64,000 nt of DNA from Candidatus Peregrinibacteria bacterium CG10_big_fil_rev_8_21_14_0_10_55_24 (GTDB lineage Bacteria > Patescibacteriota > Gracilibacteria > Peribacterales > Peribacteraceae), in the NCBI GenBank assembly GCA_002772745.1, contig PFDV01000003.1, forward strand, positions 1 through 64,000. The letters are read 5' to 3'. Positions 27,230 through 36,668 of the stretch are shown here, one piece after another. The position numbers and the translations under genes were made by a program. Positions within the stretch are counted from its first letter, which is position 1. Each line of letters starts with the position of its first letter. The notes below the pieces were generated by a model. It worked only from the letters and a program-made list of their open reading frames with translations. It searched no databases and had not been told where the DNA came from.

Positions 27230-27233
27230 CCGA

Positions 27234-29969
27234 TTATCTCCCGTGACACTTCTTGTATTTCTTGCCGCTTCCACACGGACAGGGATCATTGCGTCCAACA
27301 TGTGCAATGTGTCGAGGGGCCTGGTTGCTGGCACCAGTGGCCTTGCTTGCATTTGGTCTACGCATGACAAGGGCATTCTGTCCCTCTTGAACCTGCCCAC
27401 CTTGCACGCCAGTCTGGGTAAGCTCAGAGGAAATGGCATCCTCATTCGTCTGAAGATTTTCGAGTTCTTCCTGTGCCTGCTCAAGGAGTGCGCGCGGTGC
27501 AAACTGCGCAAAGTCGATCTGGAGCAACGTGCGCACGATGGAACTATCGATAGTAGTGAGAAGCTGGCGAAACCTGCGGAACCCCTGATCCTTGTACTCA
27601 ATAAGAGGATCACGCTGCGCGTATCCCGAGAAAGCCACCTGCTCCCGAAGATGCGCCATATCGTCGATATGATCCATCCAGTGCGTATCAATCGCACGGA
27701 GCGTAACCACACGTTCCGCCTGAGCCACGACCTGAACATCAAATGCTCTGCATTTTTCCTCATAGAAAGAAGTGAGCAGATCCTGGAGCCCCTGAACAAG
27801 CTCATCGGTCCCGCCGAAGGCGCGAACCCGTTCTTCGGGGAGAGCCACTTGAGGATGGAGAGCCACAAGAATCTCGTGAATCTCTTTTGCATTCCACTCA
27901 TCAGGATCCACCGACTGTGCATGGACATGCGCCATGGTCTGCGCTTCTCCTCGCAGTACCTGCAGGATATCCTCGTGCAACGGACGGACTTCTCCATTGG
28001 CGGAGTCGGCTTCACCCTTTCCATCGCGTGATTCTTCTCGCTCGGTTTCGGCGAGTTTGACCAGTATCTTCTGCCGACGCGTGTAAATAATCTCACGATG
28101 CTTATTCATCACGTCGTCGTACTGCACAACATGACGCCGTATATCGAAATTGCGCCCCTCCACCTTCTTTTGGGCACTCTCTATGGACCGCGAAACCATG
28201 TGGTTTTCCAGGGGAACATCATCCGGAACATGGAGACGTTCCATCATGGTCTTCAGGCGATCCCCTCCAAAAAGCCGCATGAGATCGTCCTCCATGGAAA
28301 CAAAGAACCGGCTCTCGCCCGGATCTCCTTGGCGACCGGAGCGACCACGCAACTGGTTGTCGATGCGACGAGCCTCATGCCGCTCCGTACCGAGAATACA
28401 AAGCCCGCCGAGTTCTCTCACTCCTTCACCCAGTTTGATGTCCGTACCACGTCCAGCCATGTTCGTGGCAATCGTAATGGCGCCGGGTTGCCCGGCCTGC
28501 ATCACGATCTCTGCTTCCTTCTCGTGGTGTTTCGCATTGAGCACCTGATGGGGAACCGCCTCTCCCTGCAAAAGGAGTGCAAGAGCTTCTGATTTTTCGA
28601 TGGATGTCGTTCCGATGAGTACCGGTTGGCCCTTTTCGTGCTTCTCCTTGGCAATCTGGGCAACTGCTTTAAACTTTGCTTCTACAGTACGATAGATGGC
28701 ATCGGGTTTATCATCGCGAACGCAGGTTTTATTTGTAGGGACAACAATGGTGCGAAGTTTGTAGATGGATTCAAATTCCTCTTCCTCGGTCTTCGCAGTT
28801 CCTGTCATGCCGGCAAGTTTGCTGTAGAGACGGAAGTAATTCTGGAACGTAATGGTGGCGAGTGTTTTTGATTCACGTTGAACGGGAACGCCTTCCTTGG
28901 CCTCAATGGCCTGGTGGAGACCATGACTGTAGCGTCGGCCGGGCATCAGACGCCCCGTAAATTCATCCACAATGATGATTTCTCCGTCCTTCACAACGTA
29001 GTCGACATCACGTTGATAGATGGCATGCGCACGGAGCGCTTGTTCGATGTGATGTACCTCCTCAAAACCCTTCTCCGTGTAGATATTCTCTACGCCAAGG
29101 AGTTCTTCCATCTTCTTCACCCCTTCCTCAGTCAAAGTAGCCAGGCGCTGCTTCTCATCTTTATTGTAGTGCGTATTTTCACTGAGAGCATGCACAAGAT
29201 GCGTATATTGCAGATACTTCTGTGTGGATTCGTCAGCAGGTTGGCTGATGATGAGAGGCGTGCGCGCTTCATCAATGAGGATGCTGTCGACCTCATCGAC
29301 AATGGCATAGTGGAGCTCGCGCTGTACTTGTCGCGCAAGGGAGCTGGCCATGTTGTCGCGCAGGTAGTCAAACCCGAACTCGTTATTCGTGCCATACGTC
29401 ACATCACAGGCATAGGCTTTGTGTCTCTCTTCGGTGGTCTTCTCATGGAGAATCGACCCAACCGTGAGGCCAAGCGCTTCGTAGAGCATCCCCATCCACA
29501 GTGCATCGCGTTTGGCGAGGTAATCGTTGACCGTCACCACATGAACCCCTTTGCCCGCAAGAGCATTGAGATACACCGGCATCGTGCAGACGAGCGTCTT
29601 GCCTTCCCCGGTTTTCATTTCCGCAATATTGCCCTGGTGAAGCACAATGCCGCCGAGAATTTGTACATCGAAGGGCACCATATCCCAGATAAACGTCTGT
29701 TTCCCGAGACTCGCGGTCTTCCCTTGGATGAGCTCGCATGTGCGGATAACGACTGCAAATGCTTCAACAAGGAGATCTTCCGTGCTTGCCCCCCCGCGAA
29801 TTCTCTCGCGAAATTCCTCCGTTTTCTTTGGAATATCATCAAGCTGCAGCGCACGCATTGCGTCAGATTCAGCAGACGCGCGCACGCGGTGCACAAGGGG
29901 CCAGAGCTTCTTGAGCTCCCGTTCGTTAGGATCCCCAAGAAGCCGGTTGAGCGTATCCATCACAGACAT
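27234..29969 (-). CDS. secA: Protein translocase ATPase SecA
   Basis: SecA is the ATPase motor of the Sec pathway, needed to export the many signal-peptide proteins in this window. Features are Walker A MKTGEGKT at residues 118-125, [32 protein letters not shown] (DEAD-box), the [10 protein letters not shown] and [11 protein letters not shown] helicase region, and the [11 protein letters not shown] motif. The C-terminus carries the zinc-binding tail [19 protein letters not shown] (C-x-C-x8-C-H). From the ATG at 29969 the protein is 911 aa. An upstream TTG is rejected because TATTGT lies 8 nt before this ATG. Confidence 0.97.
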   Translation of the reverse strand: MSVMDTLNRLLGDPNERELKKLWPLVHRVRASAESDAMRALQLDDIPKKTEEFRERIRGGASTEDLLVEAFAVVIRTCELIQGKTASLGKQTFIWDMVPFDVQILGGIVLHQGNIAEMKTGEGKTLVCTMPVYLNALAGKGVHVVTVNDYLAKRDALWMGMLYEALGLTVGSILHEKTTEERHKAYACDVTYGTNNEFGFDYLRDNMASSLARQVQRELHYAIVDEVDSILIDEARTPLIISQPADESTQKYLQYTHLVHALSENTHYNKDEKQRLATLTEEGVKKMEELLGVENIYTEKGFEEVHHIEQALRAHAIYQRDVDYVVKDGEIIIVDEFTGRLMPGRRYSHGLHQAIEAKEGVPVQRESKTLATITFQNYFRLYSKLAGMTGTAKTEEEEFESIYKLRTIVVPTNKTCVRDDKPDAIYRTVEAKFKAVAQIAKEKHEKGQPVLIGTTSIEKSEALALLLQGEAVPHQVLNAKHHEKEAEIVMQAGQPGAITIATNMAGRGTDIKLGEGVRELGGLCILGTERHEARRIDNQLRGRSGRQGDPGESRFFVSMEDDLMRLFGGDRLKTMMERLHVPDDVPLENHMVSRSIESAQKKVEGRNFDIRRHVVQYDDVMNKHREIIYTRRQKILVKLAETEREESRDGKGEADSANGEVRPLHEDILQVLRGEAQTMAHVHAQSVDPDEWNAKEIHEILVALHPQVALPEERVRAFGGTDELVQGLQDLLTSFYEEKCRAFDVQVVAQAERVVTLRAIDTHWMDHIDDMAHLREQVAFSGYAQRDPLIEYKDQGFRRFRQLLTTIDSSIVRTLLQIDFAQFAPRALLEQAQEELENLQTNEDAISSELTQTGVQGGQVQEGQNALVMRRPNASKATGASNQAPRHIAHVGRNDPCPCGSGKKYKKCHGR

Positions 29970-29977
29970 GCCGTACA

Positions 29978-29983
29978 ACAATA
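29978..29983 (-). promoter_or_regulatory. -10-like TATTGT upstream of secA
   Basis: On the minus strand the hexamer ends 8 nt before the secA ATG, predicting a leaderless or nearly leaderless secA transcript in addition to readthrough from tsaB, 54 nt upstream. Confidence 0.4.
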
Positions 29984-30023
29984 GACTGCGAGAGCGGCTC
30001 GCAACAGTGCAAAGACTTGTAAG

Positions 30024-30632
30024 TTACCAGGTGCGTCCATACCACGGCTGGAGGAGTTCTGTACGCATTGGCAAAGTATTGAGAAACGTCGGCAGCACAT
30101 TCGGGAGAGGAAGGAGCGGCGCCTTCCGCAGGGCAAGAGAAGAGAGAACTTCCTGTTGCTGTTCAAGGAGTTCACCTGCCCACTGCGTGCCCTGGGGAAT
30201 GCTGTGCATCGTTTCTTCAATGGAGAGGAGAACAGGCTGCGGCCACAAAGCGGCGAGTGCACCGAATCCACGCACAAACAGCGCATCGCGTTTTGTCGCA
30301 TGGAGCCAAACGGCATCCGAGACCTCCAATCGAGCCCGGTAGAGATCGCTCAGATGAATACCAACACCCAAAATCCTCAACTGATGGACGAGTGTATTGG
30401 CGTAGGCAACGACAATACGCAGACTGGTGAATCCACCTGGGCCAATGGCACATGCAACTGCAGTGAGATTCTCATAGTCCCATCCTGCGCTCTCAAGACA
30501 CTGCTCAGTGAGCGCAAGGAGCTCATGATCGCGAACGCGCGTAGAAAGATCCTGGAGAGAAAGCACTGCATGATCATCTACACAGGCAACGACTCCGTCA
30601 TGGCTGGCGATATTAAGAAAGAGACAGCGCAT
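30024..30632 (-). CDS. tsaB: TsaB-like protein for tRNA t6A synthesis
   Basis: TsaB is the non-catalytic partner of TsaD in making N6-threonylcarbamoyl-adenosine at tRNA position 37. TsaC, the first enzyme of this pathway, is encoded at 52239. The start FLNIASHDGVVACV and the motif GPGGFTSLR (residues 64-72; usual form GPGSFTGLR) followed by VVAYANTL define the family. Length from the ATG at 30632 is 202 aa, normal for short TsaB. The ATG is preferred over a GTG 30 nt upstream because TACGAT lies 6 nt before it. Confidence 0.88.
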   Translation of the reverse strand: MRCLFLNIASHDGVVACVDDHAVLSLQDLSTRVRDHELLALTEQCLESAGWDYENLTAVACAIGPGGFTSLRIVVAYANTLVHQLRILGVGIHLSDLYRARLEVSDAVWLHATKRDALFVRGFGALAALWPQPVLLSIEETMHSIPQGTQWAGELLEQQQEVLSSLALRKAPLLPLPNVLPTFLNTLPMRTELLQPWYGRTW

Positions 30633-30638
30633 GCCATA

Positions 30639-30644
30639 ATCGTA
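30639..30644 (-). promoter_or_regulatory. -10-like TACGAT upstream of tsaB
   Basis: On the minus strand it is 6 nt from the tsaB ATG and lies just outside the palindromic repeat at 30649-30681, which carries the -10 of the divergent glycosyltransferase gene. Confidence 0.45.
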
Positions 30645-30648
30645 CCAT

Positions 30649-30681
30649 TTGTAGAGACGCACTGGTGACGCGTCTCTACAA
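30649..30681. repeat. Palindromic repeat copy 1 (TTGTAGAGACGC family), promoter-bearing
   Basis: TTGTAGAGACGC (30649-30660) and its exact complement GCGTCTCTACAA (30670-30681) flank a 9-base centre. A related copy is at 34629-34661. In both, the right arm supplies the TACAAT -10 of the next gene. Confidence 0.75.
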
Positions 30682-30682
30682 T
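30677..30682 (+). promoter_or_regulatory. -10 element TACAAT, predicts leaderless mRNA
   Basis: TACAAT ends 6 nt before the ATG at 30689 of the glycosyltransferase gene and is formed by the right arm of the palindromic repeat. It supports the ATG at 30689 over an upstream GTG at 30665. Confidence 0.6.
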
Positions 30683-30688
30683 GAAACC

Positions 30689-31555
30689 ATGCCAGCGCTC
30701 TCCGTCGTCATTCCAACGCATGGGCGGCCAGAGATCCTCAAGAAGTGCCTTGCACACCTCAGAGAACAAACCGTCCGCAGCGCACTGGAAATCCTCGTCG
30801 TGAGTGATGAGCATGATCCGAAAACGCGAGAAGTGGTTGCCCAAGCGCAATCTTCTGATGGAACCCCCGTCATCCGCCTGGTGGAAGTGGAGAAATGTCA
30901 ACAGGGCGTTGCGCGCAACCACGGTGTGCAGAAGGCGACATCTCCTCTCGTTCTTTTTATTGGCGATGACATTTTCCTGGATCCTGAGGCTTGCCAAAAA
31001 CATCTCGAAGCCCATTCCCAAGCCAAAAATCCCCGGTTTCCGATCGCCGTCCTCGGTTCTACCTCCTGGGACCCTGCTGTGGGCATTACACCCGTGATGC
31101 GTTGGTTGGATCACTCGGGCTGGCAATTCGGTTACCGGTTCATTGAACGGCATGCCCATGAATTCCTCCCCCAAAAGCTTCAAGCCCGCTTTACATACAC
31201 CAGTCATGTGAGTCTTCCCACGCATATCGCGAAAAATCACCCGTTCAGCAGAGAAATGACTCTCTACGGTTGGGAAGATATCGAATGGGGTATGCGTCTT
31301 CGGCAATCCGGAGTGCGGCTCTTCTACGAACCTGATGCAAAGGGGCTCCATCACCACCATCTATCACTCGAGGAATCACTCAAGCGCATGGAAATACTTG
31401 GGGAATCCATCACCCATGCCCATGCGATTTCTCCTCAGATGGATCGCTTGCCCCAAGGATGGAAGCTCCTCGCCTACAGAGTGATGGCGCTCCTGCCAAC
31501 CATGGGAGGAAGGCATCGCAAGACATTTCTCCGTGGTTTGCACAGGAAAGCGTGA
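30689..31555 (+). CDS. Family 2 (GT-A) glycosyltransferase, 288 aa
   Basis: This likely transfers sugars from nucleotide donors to surface glycans. It starts LSVVIPTHGRPEILKKCL, the usual GT2 Rossmann entry. The metal-binding acidic motif appears as FIGDDIFLDPEA (about residue 95), and the acceptor-side region as LYGWEDIEWGMRLRQSG (ED motif, about 200). No membrane segments are predicted, so it is a cytoplasmic or membrane-associated enzyme. The following gene is ftsW, so the product may act on wall or surface polymers, but the acceptor is unknown. Confidence 0.9.
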   Translation: MPALSVVIPTHGRPEILKKCLAHLREQTVRSALEILVVSDEHDPKTREVVAQAQSSDGTPVIRLVEVEKCQQGVARNHGVQKATSPLVLFIGDDIFLDPEACQKHLEAHSQAKNPRFPIAVLGSTSWDPAVGITPVMRWLDHSGWQFGYRFIERHAHEFLPQKLQARFTYTSHVSLPTHIAKNHPFSREMTLYGWEDIEWGMRLRQSGVRLFYEPDAKGLHHHHLSLEESLKRMEILGESITHAHAISPQMDRLPQGWKLLAYRVMALLPTMGGRHRKTFLRGLHRKA

Positions 31556-31587
31556 TCGCCTTCTGGCCCTGGCCACGATCCGCACAC

Positions 31588-31593
31588 TATACT
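31588..31593 (+). promoter_or_regulatory. -10 element TATACT upstream of ftsW
   Basis: TATACT is followed by 8 nt before the ATG at 31602, predicting a leaderless ftsW-murG transcript. No clear -35 is seen. Confidence 0.55.
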
Positions 31594-31601
31594 CATGACC
31601 C

Positions 31602-32816
31602 ATGTTCCGCCGGATGGATTTGCTCCTCCTCGGCATTACAATCGTGCTCACACTCTTTGGGCTCGCCATGATCGCGAGCGTGAGTGTGTTTGAAAGCTAT
31701 CAGATCACCGAACGAATGGTGAGTCAGGGACTGCGTGATATACCCAGCAATTCTTTTTATCTTTGGCGCAGTTTCCGTCATGTCATCATTGGGCTTGCAG
31801 CGATGGGATTCACCATGATGATGCCGTACCGCACGTGGGAACGGATGGCTTTCCCACTGTTCCTCCTTTCGCTCCTCCTTCTTTTGGGGGTATTCATTCC
31901 TGGCATTCGCGCAGAGTACGGTACGGCACATAGCTGGTTACGCGTCGGCTTCTTCTCTCTTCAGCCATCGGAGTTACTCAAACTCACACTCATATTTTAT
32001 TTGGCCGTGTGGCTGCAAAAGCGCGAGCAGCTTATCTCCACGTTTAAGGAAGGTTTCATCCCCTTTGCGATTCTACTCACCTTGAGCACGATGTTCGTGG
32101 CACTACAGCCGGACTTGGGATCATTCCTGGTGCTCTCAGGTATTGCAGTCTTCATGTTCTTCGTCGCCGGAGGAAACATCTTTCATGTGCTTCTGGGCGG
32201 AGCCATTGCAGCGGTCATGGGGCTTCCGGTCATCTTGAGTCAGGAGTATGTGCGTAACCGCTTCCGAGCGTTCCTGCAGCCGGAGAATGCCGCCATCGCC
32301 GAAACGATTGGTTTCCAGATCAAACAAGCACTCATCGCTATTGGGAGTGGAGGAGTTTTCGGTGTGGGGTACGGCAAGTCCGTGCAGAAATTCGGGTACC
32401 TGCCTGAGGTGCAAGCCGATACAATCTTCGCCGCAATGGCCGAAGAACTCGGCTTCCTGCGTCTTCTTATTATTCTGGGAATGTACGGCATCTTTGTCTG
32501 GCGCGGATATCGTATCGCTCAGGAAGCTCCTGACCGTTTCGGAGCACTTGTTGCAACGGGGATTACCACGTGGGTTGCGTTTCAAACCATTGTGAATATT
32601 GCTGTGAATGTCGCCCTCTTTCCTCTCACGGGAATCACACTCCCTTTTATCAGTTACGGAGGAACTTCACTCCTGTCTCTTCTGGCAGCCGTAGGAATAC
32701 TCTTGAACATTTCTACGTACTCCACCCAGGAATCCATTGCCGCAAGACGCACACGCAGAAAAGTACAGAGCCGCTCACTTCTCAGGCATATCCACCCACC
32801 CAAGCCAACCGCATAA
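31602..32816 (+). CDS. ftsW: SEDS-family peptidoglycan glycosyltransferase FtsW
   Basis: FtsW polymerises glycan strands of peptidoglycan at the division site. About ten membrane helices are visible across 404 aa, starting with LLLLGITIVLTLFGLAMIASVSVF. Diagnostic stretches are LQPDLGSFLVLSG, GVGYGKSVQKFGYLPEVQADTIFAAMAEELG and GITLPFISYGGTSLLSLLAAVGILLNIS; the last is the FtsW form. The call over RodA rests on these and on the murG gene 3 nt downstream, the classical division and wall order. The C-terminal tail is basic. Confidence 0.93.
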   Translation: MFRRMDLLLLGITIVLTLFGLAMIASVSVFESYQITERMVSQGLRDIPSNSFYLWRSFRHVIIGLAAMGFTMMMPYRTWERMAFPLFLLSLLLLLGVFIPGIRAEYGTAHSWLRVGFFSLQPSELLKLTLIFYLAVWLQKREQLISTFKEGFIPFAILLTLSTMFVALQPDLGSFLVLSGIAVFMFFVAGGNIFHVLLGGAIAAVMGLPVILSQEYVRNRFRAFLQPENAAIAETIGFQIKQALIAIGSGGVFGVGYGKSVQKFGYLPEVQADTIFAAMAEELGFLRLLIILGMYGIFVWRGYRIAQEAPDRFGALVATGITTWVAFQTIVNIAVNVALFPLTGITLPFISYGGTSLLSLLAAVGILLNISTYSTQESIAARRTRRKVQSRSLLRHIHPPKPTA

Positions 32817-32819
32817 TCC

Positions 32820-33866
32820 ATGGCAAGGATCCTCTTCGTCGGCGGCGGATCCATCGGGCACATCGCACCGTCTGTTGCAGTGGCACATGCCCTTAAGCGC
32901 ATCGCTCCTGATACACGGGTACTATTCGTTTGCGGACCGCGGGAGGAGGAGAAGCAATTTCTCTCCGCAGAAGGATGGGAACCGCATATCCTGCATGCAC
33001 CGCGATTTTCCTGCAGTTTCCCCCTGCGCTTTCCACGGGTGTACTTGCAAGCACATCGGCTTCTTAAAGAGCTGAAGCCTGACGGTATCTTCAGTAAAGG
33101 GGGATACATCAGTGTGCCCCTTTGCCTTGCTGCTCATCGAAGGAGAATCCCCATCGTTCTGCATGAATCCGACGTGGTGAACGGCTACGCCAATCGGCTT
33201 GTGGCTCGATGGGCACACCACGTGTGCCTGGGTTTTCCTATGGCAACCCGTGGGGATGCCCGAAGAACATTCACAGGAAATCCCCTGCGCCCGGCAGTCA
33301 CGCAGGGGAGTACCGAGGAAGGGCTGCGGTTGGCGAAATTCACGAATCGCAGCAGGCCGGTATTGCTCGTGATGGGAGGGAGCCAGGGCTCTCTGGCTCT
33401 CAACCGCTATGTGGCAGAACACGCCGCAGAGCTTCTTTCCGTCTTCGACATTCTCCATGTAACGGGGCAGGGTAAAACGGGCATCGAGCCAAAGCCGGAC
33501 GGGTACTGGCCCACACCATTCGCGCAGAAGGAAATGCCTCACCTCTATGCAACGGCAGATATCGCCCTGAGTCGCGCAGGCATGAATACCATCACTGAAC
33601 TCGCGGCCAACAAGATTCCCACTGTGCTCATGCCGTTACGGGGCGTGGCGCATGATCACCAGGAGAAGAACGCGCGCGCGATAGAGACAATGGGTGGGTG
33701 CATTGTGGTGGAAGAGAGCGATGCCGATGCGCAACTTTTCTCCATTCTCACGCATCTGTGGGACAATCTGCCCCGCCGGCGTGCACTCATTGAAAGTAGC
33801 CGGCATTTGTGGGTACCAGACGCGGCTGTACAAATTGCACATATTATTATGGAGTCACTTGCATGA
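32820..33866 (+). CDS. murG: MurG, UDP-GlcNAc : lipid I transferase
   Basis: MurG adds GlcNAc to undecaprenyl-PP-MurNAc-pentapeptide on the inner membrane face, making lipid II. The N-terminal loop reads [11 protein letters not shown] (residues 8-18) in place of the usual GGTGGH. Then come [27 protein letters not shown], the C-terminal [11 protein letters not shown], and [24 protein letters not shown] with the nucleotide-binding glycine-rich turns. Length 348 aa is typical. It starts 3 nt after ftsW and its stop overlaps the next ATG (ATGA), so the two are translationally coupled. Confidence 0.95.
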   Translation: MARILFVGGGSIGHIAPSVAVAHALKRIAPDTRVLFVCGPREEEKQFLSAEGWEPHILHAPRFSCSFPLRFPRVYLQAHRLLKELKPDGIFSKGGYISVPLCLAAHRRRIPIVLHESDVVNGYANRLVARWAHHVCLGFPMATRGDARRTFTGNPLRPAVTQGSTEEGLRLAKFTNRSRPVLLVMGGSQGSLALNRYVAEHAAELLSVFDILHVTGQGKTGIEPKPDGYWPTPFAQKEMPHLYATADIALSRAGMNTITELAANKIPTVLMPLRGVAHDHQEKNARAIETMGGCIVVEESDADAQLFSILTHLWDNLPRRRALIESSRHLWVPDAAVQIAHIIMESLA

Positions 33867-34615
33867 CATCCTCAATCTCACTACCCTCTGCGGGTCGCAT
33901 GTACAAACTCCTGATCCCCCTCTTCGCCCTCGCACTCTTGGTAATGGGCTGCACACCACAGCAATCCCCTGCGGAGCCGGAAACAACCGATGCTTTTGCC
34001 GGCCAGCTGCTCCACGGTTCACACCGTGTTGTGCTTAAAACTTCCCTGGGGGACATCACCCTGAAACTCGATGCGGATGCCGCACCGAAAACAGTGACGA
34101 ACTTTGTGGCTCTCGCGCAAACCGGATACTACAACGGACTCACATTCCATCGCGTCATTCCTGATTTCATGATTCAGGGCGGCGACCCTGAGGGCAACGG
34201 AACGGGTGGTGAGAGTATTTTCGGCGTGGATTTTGAAGACGAAATCAGCGCCAAGAGTTACACGCTCGATACGCAGAAGCTTAAGGACGTTTCGGAGGAT
34301 GAGCTGCCTGCAGAACTTCAAGAAATGACATTGCAGGAATACTACGAGCTCCAAGGGTACCGTTACCGTGATGACCTGAAATCTCTCCCCATGGATCGGG
34401 GCGCCCTTGCCATGGCCAATAGTGGACCCAACACCAACGGGAGTCAGTTCTTCATCATCCAGCGCGAGGGAGGAACCCCATGGCTTGAAGGAAGGCACAC
34501 AGTCTTCGGTGTGGTAGTGGAGGGTATGGATGTTGTAGATGCCATTGCCAATGTAGAGAGAGGTGCCAACGACCAACCTCTCACTCCGGTGACGTTCTCG
34601 GTAGAAATTCTGTAA
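33863..34615 (+). CDS. Lipoprotein peptidyl-prolyl isomerase (cyclophilin type), 250 aa
   Basis: This would assist folding of proteins outside the membrane. The lipoprotein signal ends at a lipobox LVMGC (mature Cys at about residue 30 from this start), so the enzyme is anchored outside. The cyclophilin domain includes [29 protein letters not shown] (catalytic Arg in FHRV), [19 protein letters not shown] and GRHTVFGVV. An insertion (about residues 130-180) is present before the GALAMA motif. Start 33863 overlaps the murG stop as ATGA; an in-frame ATG at 33899 (MYKLLIPLF) would also give a complete signal. Confidence 0.92.
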   Translation: MTSSISLPSAGRMYKLLIPLFALALLVMGCTPQQSPAEPETTDAFAGQLLHGSHRVVLKTSLGDITLKLDADAAPKTVTNFVALAQTGYYNGLTFHRVIPDFMIQGGDPEGNGTGGESIFGVDFEDEISAKSYTLDTQKLKDVSEDELPAELQEMTLQEYYELQGYRYRDDLKSLPMDRGALAMANSGPNTNGSQFFIIQREGGTPWLEGRHTVFGVVVEGMDVVDAIANVERGANDQPLTPVTFSVEIL

Positions 34616-34628
34616 TAATGGTGCTTGT

Positions 34629-34661
34629 TTGTAGAGACTCACGGACAGTGCGTCTCTACAA
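34629..34661. repeat. Palindromic repeat copy 2 (TTGTAGAGAC family), promoter-bearing
   Basis: TTGTAGAGAC (34629-34638) pairs with GTCTCTACAA (34652-34661). The right arm extended by one base gives TACAAT (34657-34662), 8 nt before the gltX ATG. It shares both arms with the copy at 30649-30681, though the centre differs. Confidence 0.75.
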
Positions 34662-34662
34662 T
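34657..34662 (+). promoter_or_regulatory. -10 element TACAAT upstream of gltX
   Basis: Eight nt separate it from the ATG at 34671, predicting a leaderless gltX mRNA. The element is part of the palindromic repeat. Confidence 0.6.
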
Positions 34663-34670
34663 ACGCATGC

Positions 34671-36161
34671 ATGCGCACCCGTTTTGCACCATCTCCAACC
34701 GGCTTCCTCCATGTGGGAGGACTGCGAACTGCGCTCTTTTCCTACCTCGTCGCCAAACAAACCGGCGGGGAGTTCCTGGTACGCATTGAGGATACCGATC
34801 AGGAACGTTCGGTGGAGGGAGCATTGAAGAATATCCTCCATACACTCCACTGGGCAGGACTCGAACCGGATGAGGGTGTCATACTGCGGAAAGGAGGCAT
34901 CGCCCAAGAGGGCGGAAAAGGTCCGTACATACAGTCTCAGCGATTGGAGCTCTATCGTTCATATGCCGAAAAACTTCTTGCTGACGGTCATGCGTACATC
35001 GCCTTCGATACGAAGGAGGAAATTGACCGCATGCGCACGCGGCAGGCGCAAGCAGGAGTAGCCTCTCCTAAGTACGATGCATCCGTGCGCATGAACATGC
35101 GCAATGCACTGACAATGAGTGCACAGGAAGTCCAGGAGAAACTTGCCGGCGCGGAGCCCTATGTCATCCGCATGAAGATGCCCGCAGAAACTCAGGTTTC
35201 TTTTGAGGATGACATCCGGGGGGTCGTGAGCTTTAACACACGTGAACTCGACGACCAGGTGCTCCTGAAATCCGATGGGTTCCCCACGTATCACTTGGCG
35301 CATGTCGTGGATGACCACCTTATGGATATTGGCATAGTGATTCGTGGCGAGGAGTGGCTTCCGTCGCTTCCTAAGCATGTTCTGCTCTTCGAGGCTTTTG
35401 GCTGGCGACCTCCGCGCTATGCGCATGTACCGCTGCTCCTGAATACAGATCGGTCAAAGTTGAGCAAGCGTCAGAGTTCCGTTGCTGTCGAAGAATTTAG
35501 AGAGAAAGGCTACATGCCTGAAGCTTTTCTCAACTTCATCGCGCTTTTGGGGTGGAACCCTGGAACAGAACAAGAGATATTCTCTTTGCCAATGCTCATA
35601 GAGGCATTCAGTCTTGATCGAGTCCAAAAGGGCGGTGCGGTCTTCGATACGGAGAAGCTCGATTGGCTGCAGGGTCAATGGGTACGCCAATTGTCGACCG
35701 AGGAATTTTCACGGGCGATCCTCCCTCTCGTCACGAACCAGTTCCCAAAAGCTGAGTACGATCCCCTGTTTGAACAGAGAGCGCATCTTATCCAAGAACG
35801 AATTACCTTCCTCAAAGAGGCACCTTCCATGCTCCAATACTTCTATGAGGACCCGATTGTGAAGAATGATTTATTGGCGAATGCAAAACAAAAAATCACT
35901 GAGACCATGCTCCCCGACATTCTTATCTTCCTTCAGGAAACACTCGAAACAGTACTGGCTGATGAATGGACACAGGACGTGCTCAAGGAAAAGCTGCTTT
36001 CTGCGGCAAAACTCAAGGGATACAAGCATGGCCAGGTGCTCTGGCCTTTGCGCGCCGCCCTCACGGGGCTCCCCTTTAGTCCCGGTGCATTTGAGGTGGC
36101 CGCCGCTCTGGGAAGGGATACAACACTCGCCCGCATAGAGATGGCAATGCAATCACTCTAG
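34671..36161 (+). CDS. gltX: Glutamyl-tRNA synthetase
   Basis: This class I synthetase charges tRNA-Glu and, in organisms without GlnRS, also tRNA-Gln for later amidation. The N-terminus RTRFAPSPTGFLHVGGLRT has the HIGH-type signature in the form HVGG. The second signature is KLSKR (residues 263-267), within SKLSKRQSSVAVEEF. The Rossmann core includes FLVRIEDTDQERS. The C-terminal anticodon-binding helical domain is complete. Length 496 aa is typical. It is preceded by the promoter in the palindromic repeat. Confidence 0.96.
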   Translation: MRTRFAPSPTGFLHVGGLRTALFSYLVAKQTGGEFLVRIEDTDQERSVEGALKNILHTLHWAGLEPDEGVILRKGGIAQEGGKGPYIQSQRLELYRSYAEKLLADGHAYIAFDTKEEIDRMRTRQAQAGVASPKYDASVRMNMRNALTMSAQEVQEKLAGAEPYVIRMKMPAETQVSFEDDIRGVVSFNTRELDDQVLLKSDGFPTYHLAHVVDDHLMDIGIVIRGEEWLPSLPKHVLLFEAFGWRPPRYAHVPLLLNTDRSKLSKRQSSVAVEEFREKGYMPEAFLNFIALLGWNPGTEQEIFSLPMLIEAFSLDRVQKGGAVFDTEKLDWLQGQWVRQLSTEEFSRAILPLVTNQFPKAEYDPLFEQRAHLIQERITFLKEAPSMLQYFYEDPIVKNDLLANAKQKITETMLPDILIFLQETLETVLADEWTQDVLKEKLLSAAKLKGYKHGQVLWPLRAALTGLPFSPGAFEVAAALGRDTTLARIEMAMQSL

Positions 36162-36181
36162 TCACACAGGATAGGACCCCA

Positions 36182-36187
36182 TACAAT
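36182..36187 (+). promoter_or_regulatory. -10 element TACAAT upstream of 36195 gene
   Basis: Seven nt lie between TACAAT and the ATG at 36195. It would transcribe the small membrane protein and murB (gap 6 nt) together. Confidence 0.55.
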
Positions 36188-36194
36188 CGCAACC

Positions 36195-36662
36195 ATGACG
36201 ACCCTCAAAACCTCCGACGTGGAAGTAAAAGTGAGAACGGAGAATACCCGAGCCGTCATTGAGGGGAAGACGGCCGTGTCCTTCCAAACCCTTGTCTCCC
36301 TGATTCTCCAAAGAAAAATCATTCCTCTTTTTAAAGAGTGGGGGAAGGATCATGTGATCGTGACCAGCGAATTGCTTACAGCGATCGCCAGCTCTCCGCA
36401 GGACTCCCAGGAAGACCGTACGCGTCTGATACTGGTAACCATCGGCGTAGGAATCCTTGTGGGCGTGTTCTTCCTCGCTGTAACGCAGATCGGCCTCCTG
36501 AGCCTTGGCATCGTTCTGGGACAACAGCAATTGCTCATTATTGCCGGTATTTTGGTGGGTCTCGCCCTTCTTGCGACAGTGCTCACCAAAATCCAACGTG
36601 GTAATCGTGCACAAAAAATCGCGGACAAGATGGAAAAGCTGACATCACTGCTGTCAAAATAA
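36195..36662 (+). CDS. Hypothetical membrane protein with about two to three helices, 155 aa
   Basis: The N-terminal half (residues 1-78) is soluble and charged. The segment LILVTIGVGILVGVFFLAV... (about 78-110) and LLIIAGILVGLALLATVL (about 114-132) are membrane helices, and the basic C-terminus (RAQKIADKMEKLTSLLSK) would be cytoplasmic. No family is recognised. It lies 6 nt before murB in a likely two-gene unit, so a wall-related role is possible but unproven. Confidence 0.7.
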   Translation: MTTLKTSDVEVKVRTENTRAVIEGKTAVSFQTLVSLILQRKIIPLFKEWGKDHVIVTSELLTAIASSPQDSQEDRTRLILVTIGVGILVGVFFLAVTQIGLLSLGIVLGQQQLLIIAGILVGLALLATVLTKIQRGNRAQKIADKMEKLTSLLSK

Positions 36663-36668
36663 CCGCAC

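Noticed and set aside
26173-29984. Long plus-strand frames (about 300-370 codons) opposite holB and secA
   Set aside because: They are antisense shadows of genes with clear family motifs; their translations are low in recognisable structure.
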